Assembly (NCBI GenBank): GCA_029972135.1
Contig: CP124755.1
Location: 620,001-684,000, forward strand
Origin: Candidatus Thiocaldithrix dubininis
GTDB lineage: Bacteria; Pseudomonadota; Gammaproteobacteria; Thiotrichales; Thiotrichaceae
Length of the DNA: 64,000 bases
Direction: 5' to 3'
This document shows, one piece after another, positions 1 to 8,766 of this stretch. The notes under the pieces are model-generated. The model saw only the letters and a list, made by a program, of their open reading frames with translations, ran no database searches and was not told the origin of the DNA. Both the position numbers and the translations under genes were made by a program. The first letter of the stretch is position 1; each line of letters opens with the position of its first letter.

Positions 1-504
1 ATTGAAAATAATTTAAAAGCCTCCTCAAGAGCATTTCCGACTGCTCAGGATAAAACGCAAACCTATGGCGTGGGATTAGTCGATGCTTATCAAGCGTTAT
101 TAGCGGTACAAGCAAAACCCACCGCGAATGCAGGTGCAGATCAAACAGTAGCGGGCAATACGACCGTAACGTTAGATGCCAGTGCTAGTACTAATGGTGC
201 TTACGGTACACCTAACTTAGCAAAGTATGTCTGGACGCAAATAGCTGGCGATGCAGTCACGCTTAATAATAGTTTGGCAGCTAAGGCAAGCTTTACTATT
301 CCCAATGTGGCGAATAAGTCCTATAGCTTTAAAGTAACGGTGACTAATGATGTGGGTTTTAGCAGTAGTGATGAGGTTATGGTTACTGCAAATAGTGTAA
401 GTCCCGTTCCTACTCCCAGTAGTGGTGGCGGCGGCAGTTGGTCATGGTTTGGCTTAGGATTGGTCAGCCTATTAGCTTTTTATCGCTTTAAAACTAAACA
501 GTAA
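1..504 (+). CDS. S8 family serine peptidase, C-terminal part (5' end outside window)
   Basis: The frame is open from base 1, so this is the C-terminal 167 residues of a gene that starts upstream. Its first residues (IENNLKASSR, then YGVGLVDAYQALLAV) match the end of the catalytic domain of the next gene (EDNLKASAR, then YGQGLLDAYRALLAV), so it is a tandem paralogue. An Ig/PKD-like domain follows (about residues 37-130). The end is a SGGGGS stretch, a hydrophobic segment and a basic tail (YRFKTKQ), which is the layout of a GlyGly-CTERM sorting signal cleaved by a rhombosortase after secretion. The catalytic triad is outside the window, so activity cannot be judged. Confidence 0.85.
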   Translation: MENNLKASSRAFPTAQDKTQTYGVGLVDAYQALLAVQAKPTANAGADQTVAGNTTVTLDASASTNGAYGTPNLAKYVWTQIAGDAVTLNNSLAAKASFTIPNVANKSYSFKVTVTNDVGFSSSDEVMVTANSVSPVPTPSSGGGGSWSWFGLGLVSLLAFYRFKTKQ

Positions 505-523
505 GCCTATCGGAAAAGAGTTG

Positions 524-559
524 CACCAGACCGGGTTTTATTGTGAGACTAGTCTGGTG
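524..559. terminator. inverted repeat between the two S8 peptidase genes
   Basis: CACCAGAC (524-531) and GTCTGGTG (552-559) can form an 8-bp stem with a 20-nt loop, 20 bases after the first peptidase stop. No run of T follows, so it is a weak terminator candidate or an mRNA 3'-end stabiliser. Confidence 0.35.
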
Positions 560-624
560 TAGCGACATTTTATAACAATTCACACCTCATATTTATAAAA
601 ATAAACGTTGTATAGGTGACTTTG

Positions 625-2484
625 GTGAAACAAAAAACATTGCGCTTAAACCTGTTAATTACGGGTTTAGGGCTTATGGCGAGTGCCCAAACGCTGGCGG
701 TTACGTCAGCTCAATATGCTGATTTATTTGCAAATGAACCCTTAGTAACTCAATTAATGGTAAAGCTGCCTGCGACAGCGACTAACCCTAAGGGCAAAGT
801 GATGACGCAAGCCAGTTTAAATAGCTTAATGGCCGCAAGTGGCTTACCGCTCAGTTATAAGCGCCCGATGGCGACGGGGGCGCATGTGCTTAAACTGCCC
901 TACGCCATGACCGCAGATGAGGCGCAAGCGTATGCGGATAACTTAAAAGCGCAAGGCGTAGTCGTGGAGGCGGAAGCTGACCGTTGGGTTATGCCATTGG
1001 CATCCGAGGTAAACTTAGCTGTATTACCGGACGATCCGGCTTTTTATGCGAATCAGTGGGGCTTGCAGAATGCCAACTCCGGCGCGGAAGGGGCTGCAAA
1101 TTTACCCAGAGCGTGGGGTATTAGCCAAGGCTCAAAAGATATTACTGTGGCGGTAGTGGATACTGGAATTTTAAATCATAGTAGCTTGAAAAATCGTTTA
1201 GTGAATGGCGATGCGAGCTTAGCGGGTTATGACTTTATTACGTCGTCTACTCAAGCCAATGACGGTGATGGGCGGGATGCAAATCCAGCCGATGCGGGTA
1301 ACTGGGTCACCACCGCAGAAGCACAAGGCGCTTTAAATTGTAGCCCTACAAATAGTTCATGGCATGGTACGCATGTGGCGGGAATCATTGGAGCAAGTTC
1401 TAATGATGGTGTGGGCATAACAGGTATTGATTGGAATGCTAAGCTCTTAAATGTACGGGTGTTAGGGAAATGCGGCGGTCAGACTTCTGACATTGTGGAT
1501 GGTGTTATCTGGGCAGCGGGGGGAACAGTGCCCGATTTACCGGCTAATGAACACCCCGCCCAAGTGATTAATATGAGCTTAGGCGGCGCAGGTAATTGCC
1601 CCTCTGCTATGCAAGGTGCGATTAATACCGCTGTAGCCAAAGGTGCGGTAGTCGTGGTGGCAGCGGGTAACGATCTGGCTGATTCTGCTAATGTGATGCC
1701 TGCGAATTGTAAGAATGTTATTTCGGTGGCTTCCGTTGGGGCAGAAGGCGAAAAGTCGATTTATAGCAATTATGGCGAAAACGTCGATATTGCTGCGCCC
1801 GGACAGCAAATTTATTCCACCTATAATATGGGGGTGACAACACCGACGGCTGATACTTACACCTCCATGAGCGGGACAAGTATGGCAGCGCCGCATGTAG
1901 CGGGTGTTGCCTCTTTAATGTTGGCGGCTAATCCGAATTTGGTCGATGGCACGATTAAGCCAGAAAAAGTAGCGGCTATTATTGAAGATAATTTAAAAGC
2001 GTCAGCGCGCCCAATGACGCCACAAAATACGTCCTTTATTACATACGGGCAGGGCTTGTTAGATGCCTATCGTGCGCTGTTAGCGGTAACGTTACCGCCC
2101 GTTGCAAAAGCAGGTACTGATCAAAGCGTTACTGTAAGTACTAAAGTAAGCTTAGATGCCAGCGCCAGCCAAAACAACGGTTACGGTACAGCCGTGTTAA
2201 GTTCCTATCTGTGGGAACAAGTTGACGGGCAAAAAGTTATTTTAGGTGATATAGATAAACCACAAGCCAGTTTTACAGCGCCCTCGACGGCTGGACAAAC
2301 GCTTAGTTTTAAAGTCACTGTCAAAAATGATGTGGGTTTAACAAGTAGTGATACAGTGACAGTGACTACGCAAGCCGCTGCGTCCAGTGGTGGCGGCGGT
2401 GGCGGTAGTTTGAATATGTTGGCGTTAATGTTCTTTGGCGGTTTAGCCACAGTCCGCTTACTTCAACGCCGCAATAATACATAA
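625..2484 (+). CDS. secreted subtilisin-like S8 serine peptidase with PKD-like domain and GlyGly-CTERM
   Basis: An extracellular endopeptidase by family. The GTG at 625 is preferred because AGGTGA (614-619) sits 5 bases before it; an in-frame GTG at 616 would overlap that site. An N-terminal signal peptide (MKQKTLRLNLLITG...) is followed by a propeptide-like region and the catalytic domain. The triad is visible: Asp in VVDTG (about residue 179), His in WHGTHVAG (about 247) and Ser in SGTSMAAPH (about 419). An Ig/PKD-like domain follows the catalytic domain. The C-terminus is poly-Gly, then a hydrophobic helix and RLLQRRNNT, a GlyGly-CTERM layout seen on type II secretion substrates that become anchored. 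The 3' end overlaps the convergent Smr gene by 22 bases. The natural substrate is unknown. Confidence 0.92.
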   Translation: MKQKTLRLNLLITGLGLMASAQTLAVTSAQYADLFANEPLVTQLMVKLPATATNPKGKVMTQASLNSLMAASGLPLSYKRPMATGAHVLKLPYAMTADEAQAYADNLKAQGVVVEAEADRWVMPLASEVNLAVLPDDPAFYANQWGLQNANSGAEGAANLPRAWGISQGSKDITVAVVDTGILNHSSLKNRLVNGDASLAGYDFITSSTQANDGDGRDANPADAGNWVTTAEAQGALNCSPTNSSWHGTHVAGIIGASSNDGVGITGIDWNAKLLNVRVLGKCGGQTSDIVDGVIWAAGGTVPDLPANEHPAQVINMSLGGAGNCPSAMQGAINTAVAKGAVVVVAAGNDLADSANVMPANCKNVISVASVGAEGEKSIYSNYGENVDIAAPGQQIYSTYNMGVTTPTADTYTSMSGTSMAAPHVAGVASLMLAANPNLVDGTIKPEKVAAIIEDNLKASARPMTPQNTSFITYGQGLLDAYRALLAVTLPPVAKAGTDQSVTVSTKVSLDASASQNNGYGTAVLSSYLWEQVDGQKVILGDIDKPQASFTAPSTAGQTLSFKVTVKNDVGLTSSDTVTVTTQAAASSGGGGGGSLNMLALMFFGGLATVRLLQRRNNT

Positions 2485-2987
2485 ATCGCGCCCGTACCGC
2501 CGTCAACGGGGCGGGCAGAGTGAAAGGCTAATACGCGATTATGTTGGCGCAACCAGTGATTAATCTTGGTTTTAATCACTGGTCCGCGATGATTAGAACG
2601 GTTGCCTTTACCGTGAATAATTCGTACACATTCCCCCATGCCCGGGTGTGCATGGTGGATAAATTCCAATAATAGTTGCTTGGCTTGTAGTGCATTCAAA
2701 CCGTGTAAATCTAATTCACTGGCAACGCGATAATGCCCGGATTTTAATTTTTTAAAAATGCGGGTTTGAATGCCAGGTTGAACATAACTCAGCATATCTC
2801 CCGGTTGTATTTCTATCGGATCATAGGCATCCGATAACATATCAATAATCACTTGTTGTTCATCTTCTATACTCTTGAACGGTATTGGCGGCGGTTTTGC
2901 AGTATCATGCTGGGCTTGATTCGTTGGCTTTAATGGGAGCACTTCCTGCATGGATTCACGGAATAATGCGAAATCTTCAGCACTCAT
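2463..2987 (-). CDS. Smr-domain protein (SmrA/SmrB-like putative endonuclease)
   Basis: 174 residues. The start MSAEDFALFRESM matches the usual beginning of gammaproteobacterial Smr proteins; an upstream in-frame Met adds only six residues. The C-terminal half has the Smr signatures LDLHGL (about residue 90) and IIHGKGNRS (about 126). Smr domains act on nucleic acid; E. coli SmrB cleaves mRNA at collided ribosomes, but the exact role here is not shown. The start codon overlaps that of surE on the other strand (shared CATG, 2985-2988), and the 3' end overlaps the S8 peptidase gene. Confidence 0.85.
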   Translation of the reverse strand: MSAEDFALFRESMQEVLPLKPTNQAQHDTAKPPPIPFKSIEDEQQVIIDMLSDAYDPIEIQPGDMLSYVQPGIQTRIFKKLKSGHYRVASELDLHGLNALQAKQLLLEFIHHAHPGMGECVRIIHGKGNRSNHRGPVIKTKINHWLRQHNRVLAFHSARPVDGGTGAIYVLLRR

Positions 2988-3744
2988 GAATATTCTACTC
3001 AGCAATGATGACGGGTTTTTAGCACCGGGAATTAATCAGTTACGCGACGCTTTATTGAACATTGCCAATGTCATAACGGTTGCGCCTGATCAAGATAGCA
3101 GCGGTGTTAGTAACGCCTTAACGTTGCGAAATCCACTGCGCATGACGCAGCGGGGCGATAATTTTTATAGCATCAACGGTACTCCGACCGATTGTGTGCA
3201 TATGGGATTAGGATTATACGCACATGATCCTGATATGGTGATTTCTGGTATCAATGCCGGTGAAAATATGGGCGATGATGTGCTTTACTCTGGCACGATA
3301 GCCGCCGCGATGGAAGGGCGTTTTTTGGGTTATCCCGCGATTGCAGTATCGCTTGCACCATTGACACGCCATCAACCCGTATCGCATTATGCTACCGCAG
3401 TAGAAGTTATACTAAAATTAATGCCATTTATAAAAAGCTATCCCGTTAATAGTAAAATGATCTTAAATATTAATGTGCCTGATGTTGCATGGCAGGATAT
3501 TCAAGGTATGCAAGTCACCCGTTTAGGCAAACGCCATCGTTCAGAACCCGTTACCCGTTCGATTGACCCGCGTGGTAAAGAAATTTTCTGGATTGGACCT
3601 GCGGGAGATGCGGCTGATGCAGGCGCGGACACAGATTTTTATGCTGTTCAGCAAGGTTATGTGTCGGTTACCCCGATTCATACAGACCTAACTTATTATC
3701 AAGCCTTAAATGAAACCGAGCGTTGGTTACAACATGTTAGATAG
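2986..3744 (+). CDS. surE: 5'/3'-nucleotidase SurE
   Basis: 252 residues. SurE is a metal-dependent phosphatase that removes phosphate from nucleoside monophosphates. The N-terminus MNILLSNDDG carries the diagnostic Asp-Asp metal site, followed by the conserved GTPTDCV and SGINAGENMGDDVLYSGT motifs. The ATG at 2986 gives this canonical start, although no clear ribosome binding site precedes it. It lies directly before pcm and overlaps it by 11 bases. The surE-pcm pair is widely conserved in gammaproteobacteria and linked to stationary-phase survival and protein repair. Confidence 0.95.
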   Translation: MNILLSNDDGFLAPGINQLRDALLNIANVITVAPDQDSSGVSNALTLRNPLRMTQRGDNFYSINGTPTDCVHMGLGLYAHDPDMVISGINAGENMGDDVLYSGTIAAAMEGRFLGYPAIAVSLAPLTRHQPVSHYATAVEVILKLMPFIKSYPVNSKMILNINVPDVAWQDIQGMQVTRLGKRHRSEPVTRSIDPRGKEIFWIGPAGDAADAGADTDFYAVQQGYVSVTPIHTDLTYYQALNETERWLQHVR

Positions 3745-4396
3745 ACAGGGCATTGGTATGACCTCACAACGGACTCGCAATCGTTTGGTGACCCGTTTAT
3801 ATCAAGCGGGTATTAAGAATGAGGCGGTGTTAAAAGTGATGGCACATACGCCTCGGCATTTATTTGTGGAGGAAGCCTTAGCCAGTCGTGCCTATGAAGA
3901 TACTGCTTTACCGATTGGTTACGGGCAAACCATTTCTCACCCTTATACGGTGGCGCGTATGACTGAACTATTGTTGGATACGCAGCCTGTTCCTCAAAAA
4001 GTCTTAGAAGTAGGTACTGGCTCAGGTTATCAAGCAGCGGTATTAGCTGGGTTAGTACAAGAAGTGTATAGTGTGGAGCGTATTGCCGCTTTACATGAAC
4101 GTAGTAAGCAATTACTCAAAGCCTTAGATTATGCCAATATTTACGCCTATTTAGCGGATGGTAGTTGGGGGTTAGCGGCGAAAGCGCCATTTGATGCCAT
4201 TATTGTAACGGCTGCGCCCGATGAAGTTCCGCAAAGTTTATTAGAACAATTAAGTATTGGCGGGCATTTGATTATTCCAGTGGGGCAGCAGCAGCAAGTC
4301 TTACAAGTGATTAAGCGCTTGGATCAAGATCATTATCAAACCAGTGAGCAAGCATTCGTCTATTTTGTGCCCTTAGTGCAGGACAAACCGCGTTAA
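3734..4396 (+). CDS. pcm: protein-L-isoaspartate O-methyltransferase
   Basis: About 220 residues. It methylates isoaspartyl residues with S-adenosylmethionine and so starts repair of damaged proteins in the cytoplasm. Visible family motifs are GMTSQRTR near the N-terminus, ALPIGYGQTISHPYTVARM, the SAM motif I VLEVGTGSGYQAAVLA and FDAIIVTAA. The start at 3734 overlaps the end of surE. An internal ATG at 3758 (MTSQRTR) has a better ribosome site (AGGG, 7 bases upstream) and may be the true start, but the GIG preceding MTSQRTR is common in relatives, which favours the longer form. Confidence 0.93.
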   Translation: MLDRQGIGMTSQRTRNRLVTRLYQAGIKNEAVLKVMAHTPRHLFVEEALASRAYEDTALPIGYGQTISHPYTVARMTELLLDTQPVPQKVLEVGTGSGYQAAVLAGLVQEVYSVERIAALHERSKQLLKALDYANIYAYLADGSWGLAAKAPFDAIIVTAAPDEVPQSLLEQLSIGGHLIIPVGQQQQVLQVIKRLDQDHYQTSEQAFVYFVPLVQDKPR

Positions 4397-4515
4397 GCGC
4401 ATGGCTTTCGTTTGCTAATTAAGAAACTTTTCCTTAAATTTGTGAACCAATTGATAAGCTTGCTGAATCTAATTCACGATTTCCTACCCTAATTTTGTAA
4501 TTACAAAGGTGAAGT

Positions 4516-5280
4516 ATGGTCAAACAATTTAAATTGGCAGCGACTGCTTCGGTAGTGGCTGTAGCGCTGACTGCGTGCGCGCCGAATCCTTATTGGCAAA
4601 ACGGTAACTATAATCGAGGCGGTGGTAGTGCAGCAGTCAATCGTAATGCAGTGACCCATACCCATTGTGGTAAGACCCATGCACATGTGTTACCACCACA
4701 AGGTCTAGCCCATCATCACGGTGATGGTTGTATGGCGGGTAGCGCCAGTGCGGCACGCCCTTATACTGCGCCTAATACTTATCGTCCTCCAGCCAATACG
4801 TATCAGCCAAATTATCAGACGCAATATCAAGGTGCGGCGGCTAATACAGGTGCAACCACTTATGGTTATACCGATTATAGCGGCGGTGCAGCGGCGAGTA
4901 CGGGTGGTTCAAGCACCTATTACGATTATAGTAAACCTAAGGCACCAAGTAGCAGCAGCAATGCGAGTGCAAGCTATGGTGCAAGTAGTGGCGGTTCAAG
5001 TTACTACGATTACACTGCACCAAATACGTCAGGTAGCAGTAGCGGCTATTATGATTACAGCGGTAGTTCCAGCAGTACAAAACCTAGCTATGGTAGTAGC
5101 TCAAGTACTTCAGTTAATAGTAATTACACAGGCGGCGGTACTTATACCGTACAAAAAGGCGATACTGTTTTCCAAGTAATGCGCAATACTGGCGTTTACT
5201 GGAAAGATATTATTCGTTTAAATAGTCTACAAGCACCGGATTATAAATTATCACCCGGTCAGCAATTACGTCTGAAATAG
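4516..5280 (+). CDS. LysM-domain lipoprotein in the nlpD position, without a peptidase domain
   Basis: 254 residues. A lipobox LTAC gives Cys21 as the lipidated residue. Residues 48-72 hold a cluster of seven His and two Cys (THTHCGKTHAH, then HHHGDGC) that could bind metal. Residues 80-200 are low-complexity Ser/Gly/Tyr-rich sequence with three YYDY motifs (135, 163, 178). A single LysM domain (210-254, TVQKGDTVFQVM to SPGQQLRL) should bind peptidoglycan. AAGGTGA lies 6 bases before the ATG. Its place after surE-pcm is that of nlpD, but the LytM/M23 domain that activates amidases is absent and rpoS does not follow. Its role is probably structural or envelope-related. Confidence 0.85.
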   Translation: MVKQFKLAATASVVAVALTACAPNPYWQNGNYNRGGGSAAVNRNAVTHTHCGKTHAHVLPPQGLAHHHGDGCMAGSASAARPYTAPNTYRPPANTYQPNYQTQYQGAAANTGATTYGYTDYSGGAAASTGGSSTYYDYSKPKAPSSSSNASASYGASSGGSSYYDYTAPNTSGSSSGYYDYSGSSSSTKPSYGSSSSTSVNSNYTGGGTYTVQKGDTVFQVMRNTGVYWKDIIRLNSLQAPDYKLSPGQQLRLK

Positions 5281-5290
5281 TGCCAAACTC

Positions 5291-5324
5291 AACCTAGACT
5301 GCTTTGATAAGCCGTCTAGGTTTT
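5291..5324 (+). terminator. Rho-independent terminator after the LysM lipoprotein gene
   Basis: AACCTAGAC (5291-5299) pairs with GTCTAGGTT (5314-5322) around a 14-nt loop and continues into a short T run. It lies 11 bases after the stop codon and separates the gene from the convergent thioredoxin-like gene. Confidence 0.7.
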
Positions 5325-5340
5325 CGCCAGAAAGACTGCC

Positions 5341-5871
5341 TTAGCAGGTTTCCTCGTTGCGATTGTTTTTACACTTATCAGCAACGTTATTATCTTTTTT
5401 ATCGCTGCGAATATAACGCTGTAATTGTGCGGCAGAAATCGCGCCCATATGCGTTTTTACAACTTTACCTTGTGGATTCACAATGAAAGTGGTGGGAACG
5501 CCGTAAATTAAGCCCATGCCATACATAGCGCTATCTTGTGTGGGGGCAACGGTATAACTTAAACCTTTTTGCGCCACAAATTGACGTAATTTGTCGGTCG
5601 GGGTCTCACCTGCTTCAATTCCCAAAACAACCGCTTCGTTACGGAAGCGTTTGGCAATCGTATTTAATGCAGGTAGCTCGGCTACACAAGGGCCACAATA
5701 AGTTGCCCAGTAGTTTACTACTACCCATTTACCCCGATATTCAGCGAATTGATGACTACGACCATTAATATCTTTGAATGAGAAATTTGGCGATTGTGCG
5801 GCATTAGCTGTAGTAGCCATTGATGCAAAAATAAGCGCACTAATAGCAATGGTACGTTTCACTAAGTTCAT
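5341..5871 (-). CDS. periplasmic TlpA-like thiol:disulfide protein
   Basis: 176 residues, with a Sec signal peptide (cleavage near ANA-AQ). A thioredoxin-fold domain carries the redox motif TYCGPC (about residues 58-63) and the cis-proline loop GVPTTF. The family reduces or exchanges periplasmic disulfides, for example in cytochrome c maturation; the partner is not shown. The second of two adjacent ATGs is chosen because GAGGG is then 6 bases upstream rather than 3. An unusual C-terminal tail adds two Cys (DKCKNNRNEETC), which could form an extra disulfide. Confidence 0.85.
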   Translation of the reverse strand: MNLVKRTIAISALIFASMATTANAAQSPNFSFKDINGRSHQFAEYRGKWVVVNYWATYCGPCVAELPALNTIAKRFRNEAVVLGIEAGETPTDKLRQFVAQKGLSYTVAPTQDSAMYGMGLIYGVPTTFIVNPQGKVVKTHMGAISAAQLQRYIRSDKKDNNVADKCKNNRNEETC

Positions 5872-6194
5872 CATAAACCCTCAACTTTAGACTTTGGTTT
5901 TTAAACCGGATATTCACGCTTTGAACACTGTACAACCGCGACCTATACAGTAAATCTTTATTGAACTGTTATTGATTGGAGATATTTTCTGAACAACAAG
6001 TAGCCCGTTACCTATTGATCTATAACTCAAACTGTCTCTTTTGCGGTTGCAACGCTAACACTAAATAAATACGTTTAAAGCATAAGACTATGTTGAGTCG
6101 TTACGCAAGGCAAGTAGTATTTATGCTACAAAACGGAAGCTCTTTTAATGATTTACATCAAAAGAGCCTCGGCTGGCTATTAGGTGATTATTAA
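5872..6194. other. intergenic region between the TlpA-like gene and the surface-protein cluster
   Basis: No gene is seen. It contains the minus-strand terminator at 6139-6167 and, upstream of the TlpA-like gene, a small dyad ACTGTA/TACAGT (5927-5932 and 5946-5951) that could be an operator. The rest is AT-rich without recognisable structure. Confidence 0.4.
6133..6168 (-). terminator. Rho-independent terminator after the cadherin-like surface protein gene
   Basis: On the minus strand GCTCTTTT and AAAAGAGC (6160-6167 and 6139-6146) form a perfect 8-bp stem that can extend inwards through ATG/CAT; TTCCGTTTTG follows. It begins 27 bases after the stop of the minus-strand gene. Confidence 0.65.
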
Positions 6195-8606
6195 TTAATC
6201 TTTTCTTGTGTTACGCTGGTAGCGTAAACCCACAAAAGCCATTAATAAGGCTAATAGAATTTGTGCCCATTCTGATAAAGTAGGTACAGGTTTAAACATA
6301 TCAGGACTACTTAAAGCGAGTTTCTCTAAGTAATCTGGAATGCCGTTTTTATTAAGATCGCCCAGCTCGTCTTTCGTTAAGACACCATCACCATCATCAT
6401 CGCTATCTAAGGCATTAATTAAGGTATCGCCATCCGTATTTAAAGGTTTGGATAAGTTACTGCCGATTTCTGTTTTATCATCAATTCCATCACCGTCGGT
6501 GTCGGTTTTTTTCGGATCAGTGCCTAACATTAATTCGTCACTATCGGTTAAGCCGTCCTTATCTGTATCTAGAGTAAGATCAACCGCTCGGATTGAAAGG
6601 GTGACACTCGCTTGACTAGTCGAGCCATCATCTAACGTTACTTGATAAGTAAAGCTATCAGACCCTATAAAATCTTTGGTAGGAATGTATTCAATTTTGC
6701 CTGCTTTAACGCTAGCCGTACCCTGTTTAGGTGCGTCAATAATAGTTAACGTGGCTACTTTGGCGGCCGGAATCGTATCGTTAGCTACCACATCCAATAC
6801 GGTTGTGACATTGTTATCTACCGTAAAGCTATCAGGTAAGGCGGTTAGGGTCGTCGTACCACCGCTGACATTAATCGTAACAGTGGCTGTTGCTGAACCA
6901 CCTTTGCCATCGGTAATGGTATAAGTGAAACTATCTTCGCCCGAATAATTGGTTTTTGGGGTATAAATTAAAATGTTTTGGGAGTTAATGGTAACTTCAC
7001 CCCCGTTTTTACCTTGACTAAATTCTAAGGTTAATTTGTCGCCGTCTGGGTCTCTATCGTTTTGCAATACGTCAATCAAGACAGGCTTATTAAAGGTAGT
7101 GGTTGCGGTATCGTTTACGGCAATCGGTTTTTCATTGATAGTGGCTAAAATAACCGTTACATCAACCTTACCAACGGCTGTGCCGCCTTTACCATCACTC
7201 ACTGTATAAGTAAAACTATCCGCGCCCTTATAGCTGGTATCAGCCGTATAACTGACGCTGCTGCCATTAATGCTAACCGTGCCGTGTGCACCTTGAGTTA
7301 CACTTTGAATACTTAAGGTATCACCGTCTGGGTCGATGTCATTGGCAACTGGGTTAAAGTTGTATGCAACCCCTGCTGCGGCCGTAATATTATCCGCAAC
7401 GGGTACAGGATCTTGATTAGTGGGGTTAGGTGCTTGCACATTAATCGTAACCGAGGTGGTATTCGTGCCGCCTTTACCGTCTTTTACAATATAAGTGAAG
7501 CTGTCTGTACCTGTGTAAGTGCTGCTAGGTGGTGTATAGGTAATTTGATTATTGGCAATGGCAACCACACCGCCTTTGCCACCTTGCGTCACGCTATCAA
7601 TAGTTAAGGTATCGTTATCGGCATCAGTATCATTTTTTAAAACGTCAATAGTTACCGATGAACCAGCCGTAATCGTTGCCGTATCGGCATAAGCCACTGG
7701 ATTGTTATTGACTGGTGCAGGTTTCTTTAAGGTAACGGTAACTTCAGCAGTGGCTTCCCCACCTTTGCCATCTTCAACTGTATACGTAAAAGTATCAATA
7801 TCATCGACACTGGCATCGGGCGTGTAAATCAGTTTTGTGCCTGCTTGCGTTACTTTGCCTAATGCACCTTGGGTAAAGCTTTTAATAGCCAGCGTATCAT
7901 TATCAATATCCGAGTCATTCATTAACACATCAATGGTTAATGCGTCTGTGCCTGTTGCAGTAACATTATCTTTGGTCGCAATTGGTTTACTGTTGACGGT
8001 GGTAATTTCACAACTGGCTACACTACCGTAGTTGCCACCATAATCATTGTCATTATTTGAACCAAAGCCCGCATTGGCAAAGGCATTACCAGGGTTGGTA
8101 TTTTTCGAGTTTTTTGGTGCTTCAGGTGGTTGGTTAAAGGGATCGGTCAGATTATTAATCAGCTCTACACTGCCTATACAAGGCCCAGTATTTTTAAAAC
8201 TAAATACTTCCTGTTCGGTGTTTTCTTGAAATTTGAAAGCTTTAATATCATTCAGATTAAAGGTAAAAGATAAATAGTCCTTGGTGGGATTTTCAGACGG
8301 CGCAGCCACAGTTGAGCTTAAAATCCACGGGTTTTTATTAGTAGAGCGAATATCGCTTTCGTCTACCACAAATTTATCTGTTCCCGTCCCATGTGGCACA
8401 AGTAAGGTAACTTGCCCAGTCATACTTAAATCGGGTGAGGGTGTGGCGCTGGGAAGCATAAACACATGATACCGCGAGTCGGTTTTATCCCAAGTAACTT
8501 TATACTGGATATTGCCGGTCACACTGGCAGTAGCGGTTTGGCTAGCATTTACTAGTGCCAGCAGAATAAGCCCTTGAGAAACTGCCTGACTGAGTTTTTT
8601 TTTCAT
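6195..8606 (-). CDS. secreted surface protein: shared N-terminal module, five cadherin-like domains, TSP3 repeats, IPTL-CTERM
   Basis: 803 residues. A signal peptide (cleavage near residue 27) precedes a module (about 30-200) shared with the next two genes: YHVFM, SMTGQVTLLVPH, YLSFTF, EVFSF and NTNPGNAF. Five cadherin-like/Ig-like domains follow (about 205-660), each with a DSFTYTVxDGKGG-type motif, then Ca-binding thrombospondin type 3 repeats (DTDKDGLTD...). The last 30 residues are VPTLSEWAQ, a hydrophobic helix and RYQRNTRKD, an IPTL-CTERM sorting signal. By family such proteins are large Ca-dependent surface or matrix adhesins. The two genes upstream on the same strand are paralogous in their N-terminal module, so this is the distal gene of a probable operon. 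The ligand is unknown. Confidence 0.85.
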   Translation of the reverse strand: MKKKLSQAVSQGLILLALVNASQTATASVTGNIQYKVTWDKTDSRYHVFMLPSATPSPDLSMTGQVTLLVPHGTGTDKFVVDESDIRSTNKNPWILSSTVAAPSENPTKDYLSFTFNLNDIKAFKFQENTEQEVFSFKNTGPCIGSVELINNLTDPFNQPPEAPKNSKNTNPGNAFANAGFGSNNDNDYGGNYGSVASCEITTVNSKPIATKDNVTATGTDALTIDVLMNDSDIDNDTLAIKSFTQGALGKVTQAGTKLIYTPDASVDDIDTFTYTVEDGKGGEATAEVTVTLKKPAPVNNNPVAYADTATITAGSSVTIDVLKNDTDADNDTLTIDSVTQGGKGGVVAIANNQITYTPPSSTYTGTDSFTYIVKDGKGGTNTTSVTINVQAPNPTNQDPVPVADNITAAAGVAYNFNPVANDIDPDGDTLSIQSVTQGAHGTVSINGSSVSYTADTSYKGADSFTYTVSDGKGGTAVGKVDVTVILATINEKPIAVNDTATTTFNKPVLIDVLQNDRDPDGDKLTLEFSQGKNGGEVTINSQNILIYTPKTNYSGEDSFTYTITDGKGGSATATVTINVSGGTTTLTALPDSFTVDNNVTTVLDVVANDTIPAAKVATLTIIDAPKQGTASVKAGKIEYIPTKDFIGSDSFTYQVTLDDGSTSQASVTLSIRAVDLTLDTDKDGLTDSDELMLGTDPKKTDTDGDGIDDKTEIGSNLSKPLNTDGDTLINALDSDDDGDGVLTKDELGDLNKNGIPDYLEKLALSSPDMFKPVPTLSEWAQILLALLMAFVGLRYQRNTRKD

Positions 8607-8766
8607 TGTTAAATACCAGTATTTTTTTATTAGTTAATATTTTTTATTAAGCCCTAAATGCCGCGCAAACGTTGTTTATGCTGTGTTTGCCTAGTATTCG
8701 CTGATGTTAACCATCATACTCAGAGCAATCTGACTGGTAGCTGAGCAGCTTGTTTTTTATACTGAT

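Noticed and set aside
4721..5179. 152-codon frame inside the LysM lipoprotein gene
   Set aside because: Shifted frame over a low-complexity region; rich in Val/Ile/Arg with no ribosome site, while the main frame has a lipobox and LysM.
5927..5951. LexA-type SOS box upstream of the TlpA-like gene
   Set aside because: The ACTGTA/TACAGT arms are 13 bases apart, too wide for a LexA site; mentioned only as a possible dyad.
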